From the NCBI RefSeq assembly GCF_023953935.1, contig NZ_JAMLIW010000006.1, positions 1 through 64,000 on the forward strand: DNA of 64,000 bases. Reading direction: 5' to 3'. Made by a program: the position numbers and the translations under genes. The notes below the pieces were generated by a model. That model searched no databases, had not been told where the DNA came from, and saw only the letters and a program-made list of their open reading frames with translations. This DNA comes from Thermomonas sp. GTDB lineage: Bacteria > Pseudomonadota > Gammaproteobacteria > Xanthomonadales > Xanthomonadaceae. Below, piece by piece: positions 43,135 through 52,330 of the stretch (positions are counted from its first letter, which is position 1; each line of letters opens with the position of its first letter).

Positions 43135-43854
43135 TCAGGCGCGCCCCTGCCCGAACAAGACCTTTTTCTCTTCTTCGCTCATCGGCTTGCCGGCATCCGG
43201 ATTGACCCGCTGCGCCAACGCGGCGGCGCGCTCGGTGGCCGGACGCGCGGCGATCTCCGCCTGCCAGCGGCGGACGTTGGAGAACGGCGTCAGGTCGATC
43301 GGCGCCTTGGCGTAGGCGCCCACCCACGGATAGCAGGCCATGTCGGCGATGCTGTAGCCGCCGCCGGCGATCCAGGCCCGCCCTTGCAAACGCCGATCGA
43401 GCACCCCGAGCAAGCGTTCGACCTCCTTGCGGTAGCGCTCGCGGGCATACGGAATCACCTCGGGCGCATAGACGTGGAAGTGGCCGTACTGGCCGGTCAT
43501 CGGGCCGAGGCCGGCCATCTGCCAGAACAGCCACTCATCAACCTCGATCGCCTGCCGCAGCTCGGTGCGCGGATCGGCGCCGGCATCCACGCCGGTGAAC
43601 CGGCCGGTCTTGTCGGACAGATAGCGCAGGATCGCGCCGGATTCGAACACCGAAATCGGCGCGCCGCCGTCGGCCGGATTGGCGTCCACGATGGCGGGCA
43701 TCTTGTTGTTCGGGGAAATCTTCAGGTACTCGGGCGCGAACTGCTCGCCCTTGCCGATGTGGACCGGACGGACCTGATAAGGCAGCCCGGTTTCTTCGAG
43801 GAACAAGGCCACCTTCTGGCCGTTGGGCGTGGGCCAATAATGAAAATCGATCAT
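43135..43854 (-). CDS. glutathione S-transferase, YfcG/YghU-like
   Basis: 239 residues. The thioredoxin-fold N-domain begins MIDFHYWPTPNGQKVALFLEETGLPY. The T/N of the PTPNGQK loop are the glutathione-activating residues of Nu-class YfcG proteins, which show disulfide-bond oxidoreductase activity. The helical C-domain contains EWLFWQMAGLGPMTGQYGHF. The start is the ATG at 43854. The intergenic region upstream carries palindromes. Confidence 0.88.
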   Translation of the reverse strand: MIDFHYWPTPNGQKVALFLEETGLPYQVRPVHIGKGEQFAPEYLKISPNNKMPAIVDANPADGGAPISVFESGAILRYLSDKTGRFTGVDAGADPRTELRQAIEVDEWLFWQMAGLGPMTGQYGHFHVYAPEVIPYARERYRKEVERLLGVLDRRLQGRAWIAGGGYSIADMACYPWVGAYAKAPIDLTPFSNVRRWQAEIAARPATERAAALAQRVNPDAGKPMSEEEKKVLFGQGRA

Positions 43855-43871
43855 GGCGGAATCCGCATTCG

Positions 43872-43907
43872 TCAGGCAGGCTTGGCACTGTAGCCAATCC
43901 TGCTTGA
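43872..43907. repeat. imperfect palindrome upstream of the GST gene
   Basis: Arms of 15 bases (43872-43886 and 43893-43907) around 6 bases pair at 13 positions plus one wobble. It lies between the GST start and the dispersed palindrome copy, and could be a leader hairpin, an operator or part of an inserted element. Confidence 0.4.
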
Positions 43908-43958
43908 ATGATGCGTGTTTGCGGCGCTGCCGGCACGCTCTGCCGGCGCACAACTTCA

Positions 43959-43987
43959 AGGCGATGCTGTCTTGATCAGCGTTGCCT
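43959..43987. repeat. dispersed 29-base palindrome, copy 2
   Basis: AGGCGATGCTG (43959-43969) and CAGCGTTGCCT (43977-43987) flank the loop TCTTGAT. It differs from copy 1 at the first loop base and at two stem positions, which keep G-U type pairing. The flanking AA/TT pair extends the stem by one. The remaining 190 bases between GST and acyltransferase hold no gene. Confidence 0.65.
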
Positions 43988-44045
43988 TAACCCGGACTGA
44001 CGCCGCCGGCTTGCGCAATCCCGCCGCGATCCGGACACTGCGCCG

Positions 44046-45131
44046 GTGCCGCAAACCGACACTCCTCCCCCGAACCCGCCACCCTTGGGCCAGCCGCTGC
44101 CCTGGCGCGTGCGCGCGCTGGCGGCGCTGCTGCGCGGTTTCTATTTCGGGCGCGTGCGCATCACCGGTGCGCGCAGCCAGCCGGCGCGAACGGCGGCGGC
44201 GCGGCTGATCGTCACCAGCCACCGCAACGGCGCGATCGACGGTTATCTCGTGCTGCGCGCGTTCCCCGCGGCCACCGGCCTGATCTCGGTGCAATTGCGG
44301 AAACATCCGGTGCTGCGCTGGATGTTCGGCGGGATTGTGGTCGTGCGCGACAAGGACCGCGCGCGGTTTCGCGTCCGCCGCGGCGCGTTTTCCGATCCGA
44401 TCGCCGCCGGCTGTGCCCAGCTGCGCGGCGGCGGCGATCTGATGGTGTTTCCCGAGGGCAGCAGTGAATGGGGCCATCGGCCCTTGCCCTATCAACGCGG
44501 CGCGGCGCGGATGGCGCGCCTGCTGCTGGACGAGGGCACGCCGTTCGAGCTGGTACCGCTGGGCCTGCACTACGCGCGGCCCGATGCCCTGCGTTCGCGC
44601 GCCGAAGTGCTGGTCGGCGCGCCAGTGGCGCTGCCGCCGCGCCTGCCCGACGAGCCCGAGCGCGCGTTTGAACTGCGCCTGCACGCGCTGATCACCGCGG
44701 CGCTGGACGCGGTGTCGGTCAACTGTCCGGACGCGCAAACGTTCGAGCGGGTCGAAGCTGAAGCACGGCGGCAGATGGCCAACGGCGCGTCGTACGCGCA
44801 GGCCTTGATCGCTGCCCAGAACGCGCCACCGGCCGAACTCGCCCAAACCCCGCGCACGCGCCGCTGGCCGTGGGACGCTCTGGCGGTGGCCGGGTTTTGC
44901 CTGTTGCTGGCGCCAATCCTGCTGGTCGGCTGGCTGGCGGGCCGCAAAGCCGATGCGCGCAACACCGTCACCCTGTTCCGGATGGTGGGCGGCGCGCTGA
45001 TGGCGCTGGCGTGGCTGCCCTGCCTGGCGCTGCTGGCATGGCGGTTTCCGCTGCCCTTGGCCGCGCTGGCGCTGCTGGCGGCGCTGGGCTGGTGGCGCTG
45101 GCCGCAGTTCGTGCATGGAGAACGTGCGTGA
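44046..45131 (+). CDS. PlsC-type acyltransferase with C-terminal membrane helices
   Basis: 361 residues with a GTG start. The acyltransferase domain (about 50-200) has the catalytic HRNGAID (H-x4-D form) and substrate motif FPEGSSEWG. Two or three membrane helices follow (about 275-350). Such enzymes acylate glycerol phosphates or lysolipids, but the H-x4-D spacing is kept in many branches. The stop overlaps the next GTG, and the following PAP2 gene in turn overlaps the third, so this is the first gene of a coupled three-gene operon. Confidence 0.8.
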   Translation: MPQTDTPPPNPPPLGQPLPWRVRALAALLRGFYFGRVRITGARSQPARTAAARLIVTSHRNGAIDGYLVLRAFPAATGLISVQLRKHPVLRWMFGGIVVVRDKDRARFRVRRGAFSDPIAAGCAQLRGGGDLMVFPEGSSEWGHRPLPYQRGAARMARLLLDEGTPFELVPLGLHYARPDALRSRAEVLVGAPVALPPRLPDEPERAFELRLHALITAALDAVSVNCPDAQTFERVEAEARRQMANGASYAQALIAAQNAPPAELAQTPRTRRWPWDALAVAGFCLLLAPILLVGWLAGRKADARNTVTLFRMVGGALMALAWLPCLALLAWRFPLPLAALALLAALGWWRWPQFVHGERA

Positions 45132-45991
45132 CGATGATGAAGATCGAACGCTGGATCGGCTGGGCGTTCTGCGCGCAACTGCTGCTGATCCTGGTGCTGG
45201 GCGGGATCGGTGCCGCGCGGATGGGTGATCCGACCCTGCGTACCGCCACGTTTCTTGGCGGCGGTGCGTGGTTGGCCTTGCTGTTGGCGACCGGATCGCC
45301 AACGGGCAGTGTGTGGGCCAGCTATCGCGGTCTGCTGCAGTTCGTCGCGTGCTGGCTGATCTTCCCGTTGTTCAAGGGGATTGCCACCGTCTTCATCGCC
45401 CACCGCGCCGACGCGACCTTGCTGGCACTGGATCGCACGCTCTGGGGCGGGGCGAGCCTGACCGAACATCTGCTGTCATGGCAGCGACCAGAGCTGTCGG
45501 AGCTGCTCAGTACCGGCTATTTCCTGTTCTATTTCATCGTCCTGCTGCCAGTGATCGGGTTTGCCAGACGGCGCCGCGAGGGCGAGGCGCGCGCGTTCTT
45601 TCTCGGCCTCACGACAATGTACCTGGTCGGCTTCAGCGGCTATCTGCTGGTGCCGGCCAGCGGGCCGTATGCGGCGTTCCCCGAACTGTTCTCCTACCCC
45701 GTCCAAGGCGGCGCGATGACCGCGATGCTGACCAAGGTGGTCGCGGCAGGCATCACCGGCATGGACGTGTTCCCCAGCCTGCACAGCGGGATCGGCGTGT
45801 ACGTGCTGGGCTTTTTCGCGCTGGGCGACCATCGGCGCATCGCCCTGCTGCTGACGCCGGTGGTCGCGGCCCTGGTGCTCGCCACCGTCTATCTGCGCTA
45901 CCACTACGGCATCGATGTGCTGGCCGGCGTGCTGCTGGCTGCGCTGGTGCTGGCCTTCGTCCGACGTTATCGAAAGGAAATTGACGCGTGA
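45128..45991 (+). CDS. PAP2-superfamily membrane phosphatase or phosphotransferase (Aur1/Ipt1-like)
   Basis: 287 residues with a GTG start. About six membrane helices carry the PAP2 motifs FPSLHSG (about 216) and YLRYHYGIDVLAG (about 257-269). The second and third motifs match the Aur1/inositol-phosphotransferase branch of PAP2, in which a phospho-head group is moved between lipids, rather than simple PgpB. A SGPYAAFPELF segment precedes the first motif. The stop overlaps the start of the kinase-like gene. The substrate is unknown; context with an acyltransferase suggests lipid modification. Confidence 0.8.
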   Translation: MTMMKIERWIGWAFCAQLLLILVLGGIGAARMGDPTLRTATFLGGGAWLALLLATGSPTGSVWASYRGLLQFVACWLIFPLFKGIATVFIAHRADATLLALDRTLWGGASLTEHLLSWQRPELSELLSTGYFLFYFIVLLPVIGFARRRREGEARAFFLGLTTMYLVGFSGYLLVPASGPYAAFPELFSYPVQGGAMTAMLTKVVAAGITGMDVFPSLHSGIGVYVLGFFALGDHRRIALLLTPVVAALVLATVYLRYHYGIDVLAGVLLAALVLAFVRRYRKEIDA

Positions 45992-48483
45992 TCGAACTGT
46001 TTGCATTCAACGATCCGGAAGCAACCGACCTGGCCGTCAGCGGCGGCAAGGGCGCGAACCTTGCGCAGGCCGCGGCGCATCTGCCGGTGCCGCCGGGACT
46101 GATCGTCGGCAGCGCGGTCTACCGGGCCTTCGTCGAACCCTTGCGCGGACCGATCCGCGCTGTGCTGACGGATGCTGCGCTCGATCACGCCACCCGCAGC
46201 ACAAGGATCCAGGCGCTGATTCTCGCGCAGCCATTGCCGGACGCATTGGGGGATGCATTGCACACGCACATGGCCGCGCTCGGATTGCTGGACGGTCCGG
46301 TCGCAGTGCGCTCTTCCGGCACGTTGGAAGACTTGCCCGGTGCCGCCTTCGCCGGCCAGCACGACACCCTGCTGGGCGTGCGCGGGGTCGATGCCGTGCT
46401 CGACGCGATCCGCCGTTGCTACGCCTCGCTGTGGAACGCCCACGTGCTGCCCTACCGCGAGCGGCTCGGGCTTGATCACCTGTCTGCCGCGATGGCGGTG
46501 GTGGTGCAAAAAATGGTGCGCGTCGGCGCCGATGAAGCGGCCGGGGTGGCGTTCTCGATCGACCCGGTGCGCGGCGCGCTCGATCAGGTGTTGATCAACG
46601 CCGCGTTCGGCCTCGGCGAAAGCGTGGTCGGCGGCGAGGCGCCGGTGGACGAGTACCGTATTCGCCGCGATGATTTTTCCGAAGTGGAAAGCGTGGTGGT
46701 GGACAAACCGGTGGCGCTGGTGGACAGCGCTACCGGTGGCACCCGCGAAGTGGAACTGGATGCGGAAAACGCCGCCCGCGCTGCGCTGGATCCCGCACAA
46801 CGCCAGGCGGTCGCGCAACTGGCGCTGGCGGCGGAAACCCACTTCGGCTTCCCGCAGGACATCGAATGGGCCTGGCAGGGCGGCCAGCTGTTCCTGCTGC
46901 AATCGCGCGCAGTCACCCGCATTCCTGCGCGCTGGACCCGCGACGAATCCGCCGAACGCTTTCCAAATCCCGTCACCCCGCTGACCTGGGATCTGTGCGA
47001 AGCCGGCTTCCACGCTTCGCTCAACTACAGTTTCCAGCTGATGGGCCTGCCGCCGTTCGGTGAAAAGTGGTTCGCGATGCGCGACTACTCCATCTACGGC
47101 AACCAGAACGCGGTGGACCTCTACCGCGGCCGCACCCCGGTGCGGATGCTGCGCGACGTCGATTCCATCCGCGCCGCACTGCCGGAGATCGCCGAACGCT
47201 TCGGCTGGGTGCAGGAGCTGCCGGTGCGCTGGATGCGCGATCTGGACACCTACCTGCTGGGCATCGGCGCGCTGATGCAAGAGCCGCTGGAAGGGCGATC
47301 GCTGGCGCAGCTGTGGGATTATGTCCAGCGCATCAACGCGCTGGGCGCACGCTATTTCCTGCCCAATATCGCGATCTCGCTCACCCAGGCCACGCTGTAC
47401 GCCACCTTGCTGGCGATGCTGCGGCTTGCGCTGCCGGAAGACGAGGCGCGGCACGTGTTCGACCGCCTGATGGCGATGGCCGACACCAAGACCGGACAGG
47501 TCAACGCCGAGCTGTGGACGCTGTCGCGCAGCGTGCGCCGCGACGCCGCGCTGACAGCAGCATTTGTCGAAGACGACAGCGCCGCGCTGCTGGCCCGGCT
47601 GCCTCAGCACCCGGACTTTGCCGCCGAGTTCACCGAATTCCTCGCCCGCCACGGCCACCGCGAGCTCGATTTCGACGCCTACCACCCGACCTGGCTGGAA
47701 GCCCCGACCGTGGTCCTCGACCAGCTGCGTATCCTGGTCCAGCAGGACGACGCCCAGCGCGGCAACGGTGAACACGGACCGCGCGCGGCGCAGATGGCGA
47801 TGGAGCACGCGGTGATCGAGCACGCGCCCGCCGACCTGCGCTATCTGGTGCGCGAGGTCATCCGCCTGGCGCGCGTCTACACCGCGCTGGACGATCTGGA
47901 GCACTACCAGACCACCCGCCTGCACCTGCCATTCCGGCGTGGGCTCAAGGCCATCGGCGCGCAGCTGGTGCAGCGCGGCGTGCTGGCCGATCCGATGGAT
48001 GTCTATTTCGTGCCGCTGGACGTACTCGACCGGGCGCTGACGACCGGCGATCTGGCACCGATCACGCCGGCCGCCGCGCAGCACAAATCCGGCTACCAGG
48101 CGGCCTGCGCGCGCACCCCGGACTGGGTGTATGGCGAAGCCGAAGCCGCGCCGGCCGACGGTGTGCGCGTACTCAAGGGCCTGGGCGGCAGCCCCGGCCG
48201 CGTCGAGGGCGAGGTGTTCTTGGTGCGCAGCCCGGAGGATTTCCCGCACTTCCCCAAGGACGCCATCCTCGTCGCACGCACCACCAACCCGGCGTGGACG
48301 CCGCTGTTCTACCAGGCGCGCGGCGTCATCACCGAAAGCGGCGGGCCGCTGTCGCACGGCGCCGTCACCGCGCGCGAGCTGGGCCTGCCGGCGGTGATGG
48401 GCGTGCGCCAGGTGCTGCAACTGCTGGAAAACGGCCAGCGCGTGCGCGTGGACGGGCGCGCGGGCACCGTCGAACTGCTGTAG
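45988..48483 (+). CDS. PEP-synthase-fold enzyme, rifampin-phosphotransferase-like
   Basis: 831 residues with a GTG start. An N-terminal ATP-grasp region (about 10-310) has SGGKGANLAQ, VRSSGTLEDLPGAAFAGQHDT and DIEWAWQGGQLFLLQSR. A long central domain follows. The C-terminal swivelling His domain reads ITESGGPLSHGAVTARELGLPAVMG with the catalytic His at 790. The HGAV form is that of rifampin phosphotransferases (about 870 residues) rather than PpsA (CHAAI). It should transfer a phosphate from ATP to a small or lipid hydroxyl, leaving AMP and Pi. Resistance to rifampin is not implied. It is the third gene of a coupled operon with an acyltransferase and a PAP2 enzyme. Confidence 0.82.
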   Translation: MIELFAFNDPEATDLAVSGGKGANLAQAAAHLPVPPGLIVGSAVYRAFVEPLRGPIRAVLTDAALDHATRSTRIQALILAQPLPDALGDALHTHMAALGLLDGPVAVRSSGTLEDLPGAAFAGQHDTLLGVRGVDAVLDAIRRCYASLWNAHVLPYRERLGLDHLSAAMAVVVQKMVRVGADEAAGVAFSIDPVRGALDQVLINAAFGLGESVVGGEAPVDEYRIRRDDFSEVESVVVDKPVALVDSATGGTREVELDAENAARAALDPAQRQAVAQLALAAETHFGFPQDIEWAWQGGQLFLLQSRAVTRIPARWTRDESAERFPNPVTPLTWDLCEAGFHASLNYSFQLMGLPPFGEKWFAMRDYSIYGNQNAVDLYRGRTPVRMLRDVDSIRAALPEIAERFGWVQELPVRWMRDLDTYLLGIGALMQEPLEGRSLAQLWDYVQRINALGARYFLPNIAISLTQATLYATLLAMLRLALPEDEARHVFDRLMAMADTKTGQVNAELWTLSRSVRRDAALTAAFVEDDSAALLARLPQHPDFAAEFTEFLARHGHRELDFDAYHPTWLEAPTVVLDQLRILVQQDDAQRGNGEHGPRAAQMAMEHAVIEHAPADLRYLVREVIRLARVYTALDDLEHYQTTRLHLPFRRGLKAIGAQLVQRGVLADPMDVYFVPLDVLDRALTTGDLAPITPAAAQHKSGYQAACARTPDWVYGEAEAAPADGVRVLKGLGGSPGRVEGEVFLVRSPEDFPHFPKDAILVARTTNPAWTPLFYQARGVITESGGPLSHGAVTARELGLPAVMGVRQVLQLLENGQRVRVDGRAGTVELL

Positions 48484-48520
48484 CGCCGGTCCGCAGGCCG
48501 GCGCCCGGTACACTGGACGC

Positions 48521-50716
48521 ATGGATGTCACCCACCTCCTCGACGGGCTGAACCCGGCCCAGCGCGAGGCCGTTTGCGCCGCGCCCGGCCACATTCTGGT
48601 GCTGGCCGGCGCCGGCAGCGGCAAGACCCGCGTCCTCACCCACCGCATCGCCTGGCTGCATGAAGTCGATGGGGTGCCGATGCACGCCATTTTCGCCGTC
48701 ACCTTCACCAACAAGGCCGCCGGCGAGATGCGCGCACGCATCGCCGCCCAGCTGGGCGAAGCGCCGCGCGGCGCGTGGATCGGCACCTTCCACGGCCTCG
48801 CCCACCGCCTGCTGCGGCTGCACTGGCAGGAGGCGAAGCTGCCGGAAGGCTTCCAGATCCTCGATTCCGACGACCAGCTGCGGCTGGTCAAGCGCGTGGC
48901 CAAACAGCTCGATCTCGATGACGGCCTGTATCCGCCGCGCCAGATCGCCTGGTGGATCAATGCGCAAAAAGACGAAGGCCGGCGTCCGCAGCACATCCAA
49001 CCCGAAGGCGATGTCTGGAACGAGGTGCTGCTGCGCGCCTATGCCGCCTACCAGGAACGCTGCGAGCGCGCCGGTCTGGTCGATTTCGCGGAACTGCTGC
49101 TGCGCGCGCACGAACTGCTGCGTGACAACCCCGCGCTGCTGGCGCATTACCGCCACCGTTTCACCCACCTGCTGGTCGATGAATTCCAGGACACCAACGC
49201 CATCCAGTACGGCTTCGTGCGGCTGCTGGCCGGCGAGAGTGGGCAGGTCTTCGTGGTCGGCGACGACGATCAGGCCATCTACGGCTGGCGCGGTGCCAAG
49301 GTCGAGAACGTGCAGCGTTTCCTGCGCGACTTCGGCGGCCAGACCGGCGCCGGCGTGCGCACGATCCGGCTGGAACAGAACTACCGTTCGACCAGCACGA
49401 TTCTGGATGCCGCCAACGCGGTGATCGCGCACAACGAAGACCGCTTGGGCAAGAAATTGTGGACCGACGCTGGCGCGGGTGAACCGATCGACCTGTTCCA
49501 CGCCTACAGCGAGGTCGATGAAGCCGAATACGTCATTGATCGCATCGCCCAGTGGGTACGCGAAGGCGGCCGCTTTGGTGACGCCGCAATCCTGTACCGC
49601 AGCAATGCGCAGTCGCGCGCGTTCGAAGAAGTGCTGGTGGCGCGACAAATCCCCTATCGCGTCTACGGCGGCGTGCGCTTCTTCGAGCGCGCCGAGGTCA
49701 AGGACGCGCTGGCCTACCTGCGCCTGATCGCCAATCGCGATGATGACGCCGCCTTCGAGCGCGCAGTCAACACGCCCACGCGCGGGATTGGTGAGCGCAC
49801 TCTCGACGAAGTGCGACGCGGCGCGCGCGGCCACGCCGAATCGCTGTGGCGCTCGGCGCGACGGCTGGTCGAAGGCGGCGCGCTCAGCGCACGCGCGCGC
49901 AATGCGCTGGCCGGCTTCACCGTCCTGATCGAGACGCTGGGCGAAGAATCCGCCGCCATGCCGCTGGCCGAAAAGATCGACCACGCGCTGGCCCGCTCGG
50001 GCCTGCGCGAACACTACGACAAGGAATCGCGCGGCCAGGTCGATTCACGCGTCGACAACCTCGACGAACTGGTCTCGGTGGCCAGCCGCTTCGTGCGCGG
50101 CGATGAGGAAGATGCGGCGGCGATGCCGGAGTTGATCGCCTTCCTCGCCTATGCTGCGCTGGAAGCCGGTGAAGGCCAGGCCCAGGCCGGCGAAGACGGC
50201 GTCCAGCTGATGACCCTGCACAGCGCCAAGGGCCTGGAGTTTCCGCTGGTGTTCCTGGTCGGGCTGGAAGAGGGCCTGTTCCCGAATTCACGCAGCGCCG
50301 AAGAGCCGGGGCGGATGGCCGAAGAACGCCGGCTGGCCTACGTCGGCATCACCCGCGCCCGCCAGCAACTGGTGCTTGCGCACGCCGAATGCCGGCGCAT
50401 CCACGGCAGCGACCTGTACGGCATCCCATCGCGCTTCCTGCGCGAAATCCCGAAAAGCCTGCTGCGCGACGTGCGCCCGCGGGCAGCGGCTTCGGCAGCG
50501 TTCACGCCCAGCCCCGGCTTCCAGCGCAACCCCGGCCACGCCGCGCTGGATGCACCCGCGCTGCGGATCGGTCAGGACGTTTTGCACCCCAGCTACGGCC
50601 GCGGCACCGTCACCGATTTCGTCGGCGATGGCCGCTACATCAATATCCAGGTCAACTTCGAGGCCGTCGGCAGCAAATGGCTGAAGCTGGCTTCGGCGAA
50701 TTTGTCGCCGGCGTGA
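48521..50716 (+). CDS. uvrD: DNA helicase II (UvrD/Rep family)
   Basis: 731 residues. SF1A 3'-5' helicase for nucleotide-excision and mismatch repair. Motif I is GAGSGKT (30-36), motif Ia AVTFTNKAAGEMRARI, motif II LVDEFQDTN, motif III GDDDQAIYGWRGA, motif IV RLEQNYRST, motif V LMTLHSAKGLEFPLVF and motif VI LAYVGITRARQQL. The C-terminus has the LRIGQDVLHPSYGRGTVTDFVG region that binds RNA polymerase in UvrD and not Rep. It is read alone. Confidence 0.94.
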   Translation: MDVTHLLDGLNPAQREAVCAAPGHILVLAGAGSGKTRVLTHRIAWLHEVDGVPMHAIFAVTFTNKAAGEMRARIAAQLGEAPRGAWIGTFHGLAHRLLRLHWQEAKLPEGFQILDSDDQLRLVKRVAKQLDLDDGLYPPRQIAWWINAQKDEGRRPQHIQPEGDVWNEVLLRAYAAYQERCERAGLVDFAELLLRAHELLRDNPALLAHYRHRFTHLLVDEFQDTNAIQYGFVRLLAGESGQVFVVGDDDQAIYGWRGAKVENVQRFLRDFGGQTGAGVRTIRLEQNYRSTSTILDAANAVIAHNEDRLGKKLWTDAGAGEPIDLFHAYSEVDEAEYVIDRIAQWVREGGRFGDAAILYRSNAQSRAFEEVLVARQIPYRVYGGVRFFERAEVKDALAYLRLIANRDDDAAFERAVNTPTRGIGERTLDEVRRGARGHAESLWRSARRLVEGGALSARARNALAGFTVLIETLGEESAAMPLAEKIDHALARSGLREHYDKESRGQVDSRVDNLDELVSVASRFVRGDEEDAAAMPELIAFLAYAALEAGEGQAQAGEDGVQLMTLHSAKGLEFPLVFLVGLEEGLFPNSRSAEEPGRMAEERRLAYVGITRARQQLVLAHAECRRIHGSDLYGIPSRFLREIPKSLLRDVRPRAAASAAFTPSPGFQRNPGHAALDAPALRIGQDVLHPSYGRGTVTDFVGDGRYINIQVNFEAVGSKWLKLASANLSPA

Positions 50717-50783
50717 GGCCTGCGTCCACGATGCGCAGCCAAGCCGTCAGCCCCATACAATGACGGGTTGACGAGAGCGGTAG

Positions 50784-51578
50784 ATGACGATGCACGACGT
50801 GCTCCAGCGCATTCTTGCGCGCAAACGCGAGGAGGTGGCCGAACGTCAGGGCCGCGTGCCTCTGGCCGAGCTGCGCGCGCGTGCCGCCGACGCGGCGCCG
50901 ACGCGCGGGTTTGCCGATGCGATCGCCGAGAAGATCGCGTCCGGCCAGGCGGCCGTGATCGCCGAAATCAAGAAGGCCAGCCCCAGCCAGGGCGTGATCC
51001 GCGCCGACTTCGACCCCACCGCAATTGCGCGCAGCTATGCCGAACATGGCGCGGCCTGCCTGTCGGTGCTGACCGACGTCGAATTTTTCCAGGGCAGCGA
51101 CGCCTTCCTGCAGCAGGCGCGTGCGGCCTGCGCGCTGCCGGTGCTGCGCAAGGATTTCATTGTCGATGCCTGGCAGCTCCACGAGGCGCGCGCGCTGGGG
51201 GCCGATTGCGTGCTGCTGATCGCCGCCGCGCTGGATGACGTGCAATTGGCCGAATACGCCTTCCTCGCCGCCGAGCTGGGCATGGACGCGCTGATCGAAG
51301 TCCATGATCTCGACGAACTCGAACGCGCGCTGCCGGTGCCAGCGCGTCTGCTCGGCATCAACAACCGCAACCTGCGCAGCTTCGAGGTGTCGCTCGAAAC
51401 CACGCTTGCGCTCAAGGACGCGGTGCCGGCCGATCGCGTGCTGGTGACCGAAAGCGGTATCCGCAATCATGACGATGTTGCGCGGATGCGTGCCGCCGGC
51501 GTGCACGCATTCCTCGTTGGTGAAACCTTCATGCGCCAGCCTGATCCGGGCGGAGCCTTGCAGGACTTGTTCGCGTGA
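50784..51578 (+). CDS. trpC: indole-3-glycerol phosphate synthase
   Basis: 264 residues, (beta/alpha)8 barrel of the tryptophan pathway. Characteristic segments are [84 protein letters not shown] and [12 protein letters not shown]. The start has no TrpF fusion. A TACAAT -10-like element sits at 50755-50760. Its stop overlaps the HAD gene (GTGA), so the two are coupled. The other trp genes are outside the window. Confidence 0.95.
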   Translation: MTMHDVLQRILARKREEVAERQGRVPLAELRARAADAAPTRGFADAIAEKIASGQAAVIAEIKKASPSQGVIRADFDPTAIARSYAEHGAACLSVLTDVEFFQGSDAFLQQARAACALPVLRKDFIVDAWQLHEARALGADCVLLIAAALDDVQLAEYAFLAAELGMDALIEVHDLDELERALPVPARLLGINNRNLRSFEVSLETTLALKDAVPADRVLVTESGIRNHDDVARMRAAGVHAFLVGETFMRQPDPGGALQDLFA

Positions 51579-52306
51579 GCGAGCACTTCCCCGCGCCGGC
51601 CGCCGCTGCGCCGCTGGTGGTGTTCGATTTCGACCACACCCTGTGCGACGGCGACGCCGGCACTGGTTTCTACCGCTGGTTGATCGGGCGGGCCTGGTGG
51701 CGTGGGTTGCTGGCGCTGCTGGTGGCGCCGGTGGCGGGCCCGATGCTGGCCTTCCTGCCCACCCGCAAGCGCGGGATTTCCGCGTTTGTCTGGGCAGGCA
51801 GCGTGGGTGAACGGCTGTCGCTGGACGCGTTGATCGACCGCTACGTTGCGCTGCATGAAACCAAACTGCGCGCCAGCGCCTTGCCGATCGCGCTGGCGGT
51901 GTTCGCCGAGCACCGGCACAAGGGCGATCGCGTGGTGGTGGCCACCGGCGCGCCGCCGCGGCTGGCGCGGGCAATCTTGGAACGGGTGGCCGGTGACGCC
52001 GATTTGCCGGTGCTCGGCACCGAATTGGGTCCCGGTTGCGGCGGTCTTGTCGTCGCCCGCCATTGTCACCACGCGATGAAGCTGGCGATGCTGCGCGATG
52101 CCGGCTTCACCCAGCCGGTTGCGGTGGCCTACAGCGATTCCAGCGCCGACCTGCCGCTGCTGCAGACCGCACAACATCCAGTGGTGGTCAATCCGAAGCC
52201 GGCGCGCGTGGCCCTGTTCCGCCGCGTGCTGCCGCCCGGTACGCCGATCCTGCACTGGGGCTGCCCGGGGCGGGCGGGCGCGCGGGGGCAGGGCGAAGCG
52301 GAGTGA
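51575..52306 (+). CDS. HAD-IB phosphatase (SerB-like)
   Basis: 243 residues with a GTG start. The HAD motif [11 protein letters not shown] has nucleophile D18 and general acid D20. A hydrophobic cap region follows (about 30-60), then motif [10 protein letters not shown] and motif [14 protein letters not shown]. It belongs to the family with phosphoserine phosphatase and lysophospholipid phosphatases; the substrate is not fixed. It is translationally coupled to trpC. Confidence 0.83.
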   Translation: MSEHFPAPAAAAPLVVFDFDHTLCDGDAGTGFYRWLIGRAWWRGLLALLVAPVAGPMLAFLPTRKRGISAFVWAGSVGERLSLDALIDRYVALHETKLRASALPIALAVFAEHRHKGDRVVVATGAPPRLARAILERVAGDADLPVLGTELGPGCGGLVVARHCHHAMKLAMLRDAGFTQPVAVAYSDSSADLPLLQTAQHPVVVNPKPARVALFRRVLPPGTPILHWGCPGRAGARGQGEAE

Positions 52307-52330
52307 CGGTCGACCTGCGCGCGGACGGGA

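Noticed and set aside
45988-48483. Rifampin resistance gene call
   Set aside because: The fold and HGAV motif match, but the coupled lipid-enzyme context and lack of direct evidence make a resistance role unsupported.
45967-48996. A 1009-codon minus-strand frame opposite the RPH-like gene
   Set aside because: Antisense shadow of a clear coding gene, with no recognisable domain or ribosome site.
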